Of a DNA stretch of 20,286 nucleotides, positions 14,030 through 20,286 are shown piece by piece. Under the pieces are notes generated by a model that was given only the letters and a program-made list of their open reading frames with translations, was not told the DNA's origin and searched no databases. The stretch comes from JBLRWS01 sp047921075 (GTDB taxonomy: Bacteria > Bacteroidota > Rhodothermia > Balneolales > Balneolaceae). The position numbers and the translations under genes are program-made. The stretch's first letter is position 1. Every line of letters begins with the position of its first letter. The DNA is taken from contig JBLRWS010000044.1 in assembly GCA_047921075.1 (NCBI GenBank), positions 1 to 20,286 on the forward strand. Direction: 5' to 3'.

Positions 14030-14692
14030 ATGCTTAAACTGTGGAAATATGGCGTGGCCGTATGGATGACTGTTGTCATCTCGGCCGGTTTTTTGATCTC
14101 TATTCCAAGGATTCCCATTCTGGAAGAGACTGCGCGAAACCTGTTTCTGCATGTACCGATGTGGTTTACCATGATGATCGCCTTTGCGATGGCCTTCTAT
14201 TTCAGCGTTCGATACCTGAATGACGAACAGATGCGCTGGGATCGAAAAGCGGAAACCGCCACGGCAGTTGGCCTTATTTTTGGCGTATGCGGCTTACTTA
14301 CCGGTTCGCTTTGGGCGCGTTTTACCTGGGGTACCTGGTGGACCTTTGCCGAGCCGCGCATGAATTTGTCGGCGTTGGCCATGATGATTTTCGTAGCCTA
14401 CTTTATTCTTCGGTCGGCTTTTAACGATCCTGAAAAGCGAGCTAAAATTTCAGCCGTTTACAATATTTTTGGTGTAACAACCATCCCTTTTTTGCTGTAC
14501 ATCATCCCGCGGCAGCTGCCCAGCCTCCATCCCGGAGCAGAAGGCAATCCCGCATTTAGCGATCTTACAGCCCCTGAATTACGATTCGTTTTCTATCCTG
14601 CGGTGATCGGGTTTATCGGCCTGGCCATGTGGATGATGGATATTTTGAATCGATATAAAAACCTGCAATACCGAATTCAACAGACGGAATGA
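14030..14692 (+). CDS. ccmC: CcmC, haem handling protein of cytochrome c maturation
   Basis: CcmC is an inner-membrane protein that loads haem onto CcmE at the outer face of the membrane. The 220 residues have about six hydrophobic segments. The two conserved haem-ligand histidines are H41 in FLHVPMW and H167 in PSLHPG. The tryptophan-rich loop reads FTWGTWWTFAEPRMN (98-112); it lacks the classic WD of WGxWWxWD and has one extra residue. EKRAKISAVYNIFG (135-148) is typical of Bacteroidetes CcmC. It is the first gene of the ccm cluster and overlaps the next gene by 4 bp (ATGA). No ccmA or ccmB lies upstream; the neighbour there is divergent. Confidence 0.93.
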   Translation: MLKLWKYGVAVWMTVVISAGFLISIPRIPILEETARNLFLHVPMWFTMMIAFAMAFYFSVRYLNDEQMRWDRKAETATAVGLIFGVCGLLTGSLWARFTWGTWWTFAEPRMNLSALAMMIFVAYFILRSAFNDPEKRAKISAVYNIFGVTTIPFLLYIIPRQLPSLHPGAEGNPAFSDLTAPELRFVFYPAVIGFIGLAMWMMDILNRYKNLQYRIQQTE

Positions 14693-14943
14693 ACGCTCCT
14701 GATTTCATACAAGAAAACGGCACCACTGCCGTTGATACGCTAACCAAAAGCTATTCCGACCAATGGGCGGGCGCCAATGCTGAAAATGCCTCTGCATTTG
14801 TTCAGTTTATGTCGTCCAACGATCTCATTTTTGTCGTGTTGGGTGTTAGCCTCATAATCTGGTTTGTGCTGCTCTTTTTTATGATAAAAGTTGACAGGAA
14901 TGTGGCCAAACTGGAACAACAGTTAGAAGAATCAAACTCATGA
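14689..14943 (+). CDS. CcmD-like small membrane protein
   Basis: This 84-residue protein has one strong membrane segment, LIFVVLGVSLIIWFVLLFFM (about 46-65), followed by a charged helix (KVDRNVAKLEQQLEESN). This topology, with the position between ccmC and ccmE, is that of CcmD, which helps release haem-loaded CcmE from CcmC. It is longer than proteobacterial CcmD because of an N-terminal soluble stretch of about 45 residues. CcmD proteins have little sequence conservation, so the call rests on context and topology. It overlaps ccmC and ccmE by 4 bp each. Confidence 0.7.
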   Translation: MNAPDFIQENGTTAVDTLTKSYSDQWAGANAENASAFVQFMSSNDLIFVVLGVSLIIWFVLLFFMIKVDRNVAKLEQQLEESNS

Positions 14944-15335
14944 AACCAAAAGTATTCGTTGGAATTGCAGCCATTGTATTGTTCACATCTCTTCTGATGT
15001 ACAATTTTGGCAACAGTATCAGTACCTATGTGAATTTTGAACAGGCTGAAAACCGGCAGGTCTCTCACGTGGTTGGTACGTGGGACAGCTCCCAGGAGTA
15101 CGGTTTCTCTCGTGAAACGATGCAGTTTTCGTTTTACATGAAAGATCAGGACGGGAATGTGCGGCGGGTCGTTTATCCGCGCCCCAAACCAAATAATTTT
15201 GAACAGGCAACCCAACTGGTTGTGATTGGCGAAATGCGCAACAACACCTTTATTGCCAACGATATGTTGATGAAGTGCCCATCCAAATACAACGACCCGA
15301 GCGAAGCGGAGTTTGTCAGAGCAGATGAGATGTAA
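14940..15335 (+). CDS. ccmE: CcmE, haem chaperone (cysteine-type, CxxxY)
   Basis: CcmE carries haem covalently from CcmC to CcmF on the outer side of the inner membrane. The 131 residues have an N-terminal membrane anchor (about 4-21) and an OB-fold domain with VSHVVGTWD and LVVIGEMRNNTFIANDMLMKC. The haem-binding motif is C113-P-S-K-Y117. Most CcmE proteins have HxxxY here. A CxxxY variant is known from archaea and sulfate-reducing bacteria, and I recall it in Bacteroidetes too. The conserved Tyr is kept. It overlaps the ccmD-like gene by 4 bp and precedes ccmF by 6 bp. Everything points to a functional gene. Confidence 0.92.
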   Translation: MKPKVFVGIAAIVLFTSLLMYNFGNSISTYVNFEQAENRQVSHVVGTWDSSQEYGFSRETMQFSFYMKDQDGNVRRVVYPRPKPNNFEQATQLVVIGEMRNNTFIANDMLMKCPSKYNDPSEAEFVRADEM

Positions 15336-15341
15336 CCGACT

Positions 15342-17828
15342 ATGATTTCTACTATTGGTACGCTTTTTTTATCGGCCTCTTTTGTGGCCGCGTTGGCAGC
15401 ATTATTGATCTACGCTCTGGCCGCCTCCCGCGAGGATGGATTCGGTGGCCGTTACGAAACCGTCGCAAACGGCCTGTGGATTGCCAAAGGCATCTTTATG
15501 TTGATCGCGTCCGGCGCGTTGATCTATCTGATCATGACCCACCAGTTCCAGTACTTCTATGTCTGGAATTACAGCAGCCTCGATCTGGAACCGATGTATC
15601 TGTTCTCATCTTTTTACGGCGGGCAGGAGGGGAGCTTTATGTTATGGGTTCTCTGTGGATTTTTGATCGGGGTCGGCCTTATTCGCTGGACCCGTAAACC
15701 GTATCGCGCGCCGGTCATGTTTGTGATGGCTCTGAGTCAGGTATTTCTAATCTCGATGGTGGTTGGGTGGGATCTCTTCGGCACCTCCATCGGAGCCTCT
15801 CCATTTCGTACCATCGCTCAAGAGATGCCCAACGCTCCGTTTATTCAGGCCAATCCCGATTTTGTTCCGGCAGATGGTACCGGCTTGAACGATCTGCTGA
15901 AAAGCCCCTGGATGATGATTCATCCCCCGGTCATCTTTATCGGCTTTGCCATGATGACCGTACCGTTTGCCTTTGCCATTGCCTCGCTATGGACCAAAAC
16001 CTATCACGAGTGGGTGCGTCCGGCACTGCCCTGGACACTGGCCGCCAACCTGTCGCTGCTTACCGCTATCTTTCTGGGTGGCTACTGGGCGTACGAAACC
16101 CTCTCCTTTGGCGGCTACTGGGCGTGGGATCCGGTTGAAAATGCATCGCTCGTTCCCTGGTTGATCGGAACGGCCGGTATTCACGCCATGATCATTCAGC
16201 GTAAAAGCGCACGTGCACATAAAGCGGCCATTTTTCTCTCCATACTGGCCTATATCGGAATTATCTACCAAACCTTTCTTACGCGTTCCGGTGTGCTGGC
16301 CGAACAGTCGGTGCACAGTTTCGTAGATCTGGGCCTGTACGGTCAGCTGCTACTTTTTATACTGGTGATTGCGGGACTTGGCCTGGGTATGTACGCGTAT
16401 CGTTACAAAGAAATACCATCACCCGAAAAAGAGTCGAAGGTGCTCAGTAAGGAGTTTATGACCTTTACCGGCGCCATGCTGCTGCTCATTTTGGGCCTGG
16501 TGATTATTCTCGGAACCAGCTCGCCCATCATCGGCCGCTTTTTTGTGGAAAATCCGACCCCGCCCGAAATTAAGTTCTATAACGACTGGAGCATGCCGAT
16601 CGCTATTTTGATGGCTATTTTCACGGTTATCGGCCAGCATCTCTTCTGGAAAAAGTATACCTGGGAGAGTCTTGCGGGAATTCTAACCATTCCGCTGGCT
16701 CTTGCCTCCGTTGCATCCATCGCCTCCATTATGCTGGGCAATGTTCAAAACATTGGCTACATGATCTTTATTTTTGCGGCCTGGTTTGCTGTATTTGGTA
16801 ATCTTTCGATCATGATAGATTTGATCCGGAGAAAGCCGAGCCTAATTGGCGGTACCCTAAATCATGTCGGTTTTGGCGTACTTTTGCTGGGCATCATTGC
16901 TTCGTCTGTGTATACCGAACCGCTGCTCGACCGGGACGCTGCCAACTTTAATGCGCGTGTGGCTATGGGCGAGGTTTACGATGAGGAAGGTTTTCCCGTA
17001 ACGCAGCCCCGGGAGATGTTTCTGCTGGAACTGAATCGCCCCAAACTCATCAACGATCGATGGATGGTTACCTACGAAGGGTACGAGCTCAGCGATTCTC
17101 CCCGTATGGGCCAGCAAAATTACCGCCTCCGGTTTGAGCCGGTTGAGGGCGGACGGTCCTTTATGATGGAGCCGGAAGTATACCCTATGCTCACCACCTC
17201 ATCGATGGATAATATTGAGTGGGCGGTTGACCCGCATGTTCGCACCGGTTTAACCCGCGATGTCTACCTGTATGTAGCCGGCAGTAAATATGTAGAGCGT
17301 GAAAATGAGCGTGTGAAACGTCAAAATCGTCTGATGCCGGTTACCGAGCAGGGAGAGGAGACACGACAGGTGATTGAGATTCAAAAAGGGGAAACCATAC
17401 GGGCCGGCTCTTACGCACTTACATTTCAGGATTTTCGTCCGGCCGGTGAAGACCAGCTGCCCGACAGCACGCAGATTGGAATTCGCTCACTGCTCACACT
17501 GGAGCATGAACCTACCGGATCAGCTTACGAACTGGAGCCGCTGTTTGCCATCTACACCGAAAATGGCCGAAGCTACACCTACGCACCGCCGCTGCGCATC
17601 AATCAGTGGGATATCGATCTGCGATTTACCGGCATTGTGCCCGAATCGGATGCAATAGAGGTTACCATAGACGGCATTGTGGATGAGTTTGAAGAAGACT
17701 GGGTGCTGGTTATTGCCGAGGTAAAACCGTTTGTGTCGGTCGTTTGGCTCGGTACATTCCTGCTGATGGCCGGCTTTTCCGTGTCGCTGATGCGCCATTG
17801 GAGACGAGAAAAAGAGGCTGGAAAGTAG
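15342..17828 (+). CDS. ccmF: CcmF, cytochrome c haem lyase subunit
   Basis: CcmF is a large inner-membrane protein that attaches haem to apocytochrome c. The 828 residues contain many hydrophobic segments and the WWD loop GGYWAWDPVENASLVPW (D263). Four histidines fit the conserved CcmF haem ligands: H194 (MMIHPPV), H281 (AGIHAMI), H325 (QSVHSFVD) and H508 (LNHVGFG). Their spacing is close to H173, H261, H303 and H491 of E. coli CcmF. A long non-membrane C-terminal region (about 530-800) precedes a last membrane segment (VVWLGTFLLMAGFSVSLM). It is longer than the about 650-residue proteobacterial form. No ccmG or ccmH follows. Confidence 0.96.
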   Translation: MISTIGTLFLSASFVAALAALLIYALAASREDGFGGRYETVANGLWIAKGIFMLIASGALIYLIMTHQFQYFYVWNYSSLDLEPMYLFSSFYGGQEGSFMLWVLCGFLIGVGLIRWTRKPYRAPVMFVMALSQVFLISMVVGWDLFGTSIGASPFRTIAQEMPNAPFIQANPDFVPADGTGLNDLLKSPWMMIHPPVIFIGFAMMTVPFAFAIASLWTKTYHEWVRPALPWTLAANLSLLTAIFLGGYWAYETLSFGGYWAWDPVENASLVPWLIGTAGIHAMIIQRKSARAHKAAIFLSILAYIGIIYQTFLTRSGVLAEQSVHSFVDLGLYGQLLLFILVIAGLGLGMYAYRYKEIPSPEKESKVLSKEFMTFTGAMLLLILGLVIILGTSSPIIGRFFVENPTPPEIKFYNDWSMPIAILMAIFTVIGQHLFWKKYTWESLAGILTIPLALASVASIASIMLGNVQNIGYMIFIFAAWFAVFGNLSIMIDLIRRKPSLIGGTLNHVGFGVLLLGIIASSVYTEPLLDRDAANFNARVAMGEVYDEEGFPVTQPREMFLLELNRPKLINDRWMVTYEGYELSDSPRMGQQNYRLRFEPVEGGRSFMMEPEVYPMLTTSSMDNIEWAVDPHVRTGLTRDVYLYVAGSKYVERENERVKRQNRLMPVTEQGEETRQVIEIQKGETIRAGSYALTFQDFRPAGEDQLPDSTQIGIRSLLTLEHEPTGSAYELEPLFAIYTENGRSYTYAPPLRINQWDIDLRFTGIVPESDAIEVTIDGIVDEFEEDWVLVIAEVKPFVSVVWLGTFLLMAGFSVSLMRHWRREKEAGK

Positions 17829-17903
17829 CCGGCTCCGTTGCATCCCAATTGGTGAGCTGTTACTTTCTACCTGTCCGTTTCAATGTAAAGGATTTGTCCA
17901 CTC

Positions 17904-18581
17904 ATGAAGCACGTACTGCTCCGCCCACTATTGCTCGCTTTTCTGCTGTTTGTTACGTTCTTTTTGGCGGACGGGTTTTCAACGGTCAGGGCTCAATCGG
18001 ATGATCTTCCCAATCCCGGCCGCGCCTTGCTGCAATCACTGGTTATGCCCGGATGGGGACATTACTACGTTGACAAGAATAACTGGACACGTGGAAAAAT
18101 CCATCTCGGTTCCGATCTGATTATAATAGGTGCATTTTTTGGAATTGATGCACGTGCAAACAACTTGCAGCGACAATTTCGAACCTTCGCCAATAATCAG
18201 GCCGGTGTTTCCATCGACGGACGCAGCCGTTCTTTTGTTCTGGCGATGGGGAATTTCAACTCTCTGGAAGAGTACAACGATTTTCAGCTTCGAAGCCGGA
18301 ACTGGGACCGTCTGTTTGATGACATCCCCGAAAACCGCTGGCAGTGGGAAAGTGACGAGCAGCGCCGGCAATTCCGTGGTCTGCGCGAAAGTGCCGAACG
18401 GGCAGATAATCAACTACCGGCACTGGCCGGACTACTGGTATTGAACCGCTTAATTAGTGGAATCAGTGCCGCTGGGCGTGCCCGCGACATGCAGCGGCAA
18501 CTGCCGGAGCTCACCATTCTTCCGGTGATGGTAGATCATCAACATACCGGTATAACTGCCAATCTAACGATCCGCTTCTGA
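17904..18581 (+). CDS. Exported DUF5683-like protein, function unknown
   Basis: This 225-residue protein begins with a clear signal peptide (hydrophobic core about 5-22, likely cleavage after VRA at residue 30). The mature start has RALLQSLVMPGWGHYYV (40-56), a P-G-x-G-x-x-Y motif typical of DUF5683-like Bacteroidetes proteins. Two moderately hydrophobic stretches (about 66-82 and 172-190) could be membrane segments, separated by a charged middle rich in Arg, Asp and Asn. The end TGITANLTIRF resembles an outer-membrane beta strand with terminal Phe, but one strand is not evidence of a barrel. It lies 75 bp after ccmF and 1 bp before truA. Function is unknown and the family assignment is tentative. 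Confidence 0.65.
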   Translation: MKHVLLRPLLLAFLLFVTFFLADGFSTVRAQSDDLPNPGRALLQSLVMPGWGHYYVDKNNWTRGKIHLGSDLIIIGAFFGIDARANNLQRQFRTFANNQAGVSIDGRSRSFVLAMGNFNSLEEYNDFQLRSRNWDRLFDDIPENRWQWESDEQRRQFRGLRESAERADNQLPALAGLLVLNRLISGISAAGRARDMQRQLPELTILPVMVDHQHTGITANLTIRF

Positions 18582-18582
18582 C

Positions 18583-19326
18583 ATGCCCCGCTGGAAACTG
18601 GTGCTCTCGTACGACGGCACACGGTATAACGGGTGGCAACGCCAGCCCACGGGGCGCACGGTTGAAGGGGAGATAGAGCGTTGCCTCGAAACGCTCTATC
18701 AACAACCGATTGACCTGATTGGGCAGGGCCGAACCGATGCCGGGGTGCACGCCTTGCATCAGGTTGCTCATTTTGACCTGCCCGATACCCTTTCGCCCGA
18801 TCGATTCCTGAACGGCTTGCAGAGCCTGCTTCCGGATGATATTGCGATGGTAGGCACAGAAGAGGTAGAGGAGACGTTTCACGCCCGTTTTGATGCGGTC
18901 TCCCGATCCTATATCTACTCATGCACAACGGCCCGCCGCCCGCTGCAACGCCACATGGAGTGGTATATTCCCAATCAACCGGATGTACTGCTCTTAAACC
19001 GGTGTGCAGAGGCTGTTTTGGGCCGGTACGATTTCATCAATTTCTGCATACCTCCTGAGGGAGAAAAGGCTACCACAATCTGCGAAATTGTACAGAGTGA
19101 GTGGGTACAGGAGGGTGAATCGTTAACGTATCACATCGAAGGAAATCGCTTTTTACGACACTTGGTACGCCGGCTGGTCGGAACGATGATGCAGGTTGCC
19201 ACCGGCGCGTTGACGCTCGAAGAATTTACCACACGAATAACCGGGCCGGAGATTTCCCAAAAAGGGCACGCTGCTCCGCCCCACGGTTTATTGCTGTCCG
19301 GTGTGCGCTACCCGATTACGCCGTAA
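18583..19326 (+). CDS. truA: tRNA pseudouridine(38-40) synthase TruA
   Basis: TruA converts uridines 38-40 of the tRNA anticodon arm to pseudouridine. The 247-residue length is usual. LSYDGTRYNGWQRQP (8-22) is the family start, and the catalytic Asp is D52 in GQGRTDAGVHAL. TFHARFDAVSRSYIYSC, RYDFINFC and GNRFLRHLVRRLVGTMMQVATG complete the pattern. The ATG is one base after the stop of the exported protein gene, so translation is probably coupled. Its 3' end overlaps that of bioB by 11 bp on the opposite strand. Confidence 0.96.
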   Translation: MPRWKLVLSYDGTRYNGWQRQPTGRTVEGEIERCLETLYQQPIDLIGQGRTDAGVHALHQVAHFDLPDTLSPDRFLNGLQSLLPDDIAMVGTEEVEETFHARFDAVSRSYIYSCTTARRPLQRHMEWYIPNQPDVLLLNRCAEAVLGRYDFINFCIPPEGEKATTICEIVQSEWVQEGESLTYHIEGNRFLRHLVRRLVGTMMQVATGALTLEEFTTRITGPEISQKGHAAPPHGLLLSGVRYPITP

Positions 19327-20286
19327 CAGCAGCAGACTCCCGCTCTTTTTCCTGTTTAAACGCTTCTCTTGGCTTCAGGCCGAGGATGTTGAACATCTCC
19401 CGATCTTCATCGAGGGCATTGTTGCAGGTAGTGAGTAATTTTTCGCCGGTAAAGATGGAGTTGGCACCGGCCATAAAGCAGTGAGCCTGCTCTTCGAGGC
19501 TCATGTTTACACGACCTGCAGAGAGCCGCACCATCGCGTTTGGCATGGTGATGCGTGCCGTGGCAATCATCCGGGCCATGTCGTACCACGGTACTTTCGG
19601 CTGATTTTCCATCGGGGTGCCTTCTACGGCGATGAGCGCATTGATCGGCACAGATCCGGGATGAACCGGCATGGTTGCAAGATTATGAATGAGTTCGATG
19701 CGATCACGATCGGTTTCGCCCATACCGATAATACCGCCACAACAGACTGAGATGTTGTTGTCGCGTACGCGCCCGAGCGTGTCGAGGCGGTCTTGATATG
19801 TACGGGTAGAGATAATTCGATTATAGAAATCTTCGCTGCTATCCAGGTTGTGATTGTAGGCGTAGAGGCCGGCATCTTTCAGTTTTTGAGCTTGCTCATC
19901 TGTAAGCATGCCCAGCGTACAGCAGACTTCCATATCCATGGCTGTAATCTCTTTTACCATGTTGATCACGCGATCAAAATCTTTATTCTTTCGCGCATTT
20001 CGCCACGCAGCACCCATGCAAAAACGGGTGGAGCCTGCATCTTTCGCCGTTTTTGCTGATGACAAAATCACCTCTTCGTCCAGCATTTTCTCAGGCTCTA
20101 CGTCGGTGTGATAGCGGGCCGACTGCGGACAGTAGGAACAATCCTCCGGGCAACCACCTGTTTTGATCGATAATAACGTGCAGATTTGAACCTCACCGGT
20201 TTCGTGATGTTCGCGGTGCACGGTGGCTGCCTGATACATCAATTCCAGCAGCGGTTTGTTATAAATAGATTCGATCTCCTCAAGTG
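19316..20286 (-). CDS. bioB: Biotin synthase (partial; start beyond the window)
   Basis: BioB is a radical-SAM enzyme that inserts sulfur into dethiobiotin, using a [4Fe-4S] and an auxiliary [2Fe-2S] cluster. CPEDCSYC is the CxxxCxxC radical-SAM motif. RFCMGAAWRN, VCCTLGML and VCCGGIIGMGE supply the cysteines expected for the second cluster, and VRLSAGRVNMS carries the conserved arginine. An ATG at 20239 and a TTG at 20242 are not the true start: the frame stays open to the edge, and its upstream codons (IESIYNKPLLELMYQA) align with the E. coli BioB N-terminus (FEQPLLDLLFEAQ). Probably about ten residues are missing. As an iron-sulfur enzyme it depends on systems such as SUF. Confidence 0.96.
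   Translation of the reverse strand, partial: LEEIESIYNKPLLELMYQAATVHREHHETGEVQICTLLSIKTGGCPEDCSYCPQSARYHTDVEPEKMLDEEVILSSAKTAKDAGSTRFCMGAAWRNARKNKDFDRVINMVKEITAMDMEVCCTLGMLTDEQAQKLKDAGLYAYNHNLDSSEDFYNRIISTRTYQDRLDTLGRVRDNNISVCCGGIIGMGETDRDRIELIHNLATMPVHPGSVPINALIAVEGTPMENQPKVPWYDMARMIATARITMPNAMVRLSAGRVNMSLEEQAHCFMAGANSIFTGEKLLTTCNNALDEDREMFNILGLKPREAFKQEKERESAAVTA

Noticed and set aside
17850..17860. 11-base TGGTGAGCTGT shared with 11563-11573, both in spacers
   Set aside because: The identity is short, lies at different distances from genes, and one copy follows ccmF while the other is in a divergent leader. Probably coincidence.

Overview
The window is a piece of a draft bacterial chromosome, probably from the Bacteroidota/Balneolota-Rhodothermota side of the tree (a Balneola- or Rhodothermus-like organism). 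This is inferred from protein flavour and gene order, not from a marker search. The clues are a DUF2480 gene at the end of a SUF operon, a short acidic omega subunit in the order yicC-gmk-rpoZ-coaBC, CoaBC with PTMD and ASG active-site variants, GEGNGG-type phosphohexomutase, few Shine-Dalgarno sequences, and several GTG/TTG starts. Coding density is high. No tRNA, rRNA, CRISPR array, insertion sequence or phage gene was seen. A run of exactly 100 N shows the sequence is scaffolded.

Region 1 (1-6665, plus strand). After the last 32 codons of a probable phosphotransacetylase gene comes a complete SUF iron-sulfur cluster operon: sufB, sufC, sufD, sufS, an Nfu-type carrier, an A-type carrier and a DUF2480 gene. 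SufBCD is the scaffold complex, SufS supplies persulfide sulfur, and the Nfu and A-type proteins pass clusters on. DUF2480 is uncharacterised; here it shows two sequence repeats, each carrying a cysteine. No SufE/SufU sulfur acceptor and no Rrf2-type regulator gene lies in the operon. Two intergenic spacers in the operon hold good hairpins.

Region 2 (6685-11448, minus strand). Transcription runs ansA (asparaginase), a predicted 3'-5' exonuclease, yicC, gmk, rpoZ, coaBC. These are housekeeping genes for amino acid use, nucleic acid turnover, GMP phosphorylation, transcription and coenzyme A synthesis. Most are packed with overlaps or gaps of a few bases.

Region 3 (11449-13855). A 243-bp divergent spacer contains a perfect 11-bp inverted repeat that looks like a metalloregulator operator. 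It lies upstream of a solitary iron(III)-binding lipoprotein gene with no adjacent permease or ATPase gene. A convergent phosphohexomutase gene follows, interrupted by the N-run, which hides its catalytic domain.

Region 4 (14030-19326, plus strand). This is a cytochrome c maturation cluster: ccmC, a ccmD-like gene, ccmE and ccmF. CcmE has a CxxxY haem-binding motif instead of HxxxY. An exported DUF5683-like protein and truA follow. truA overlaps, tail to tail, the 3' end of bioB (minus strand), which runs off the right edge.

Most of the window is ordinary core metabolism. The common thread is iron: cluster assembly, iron uptake, haem delivery to cytochromes, and a radical-SAM iron-sulfur enzyme. 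The most interesting points are the DUF2480 repeat architecture, the palindrome before the iron-binding gene with a weaker look-alike before sufB, the cysteine-type CcmE, and the hairpins within the suf transcript. I did not find convincing evidence of a wholly new system.
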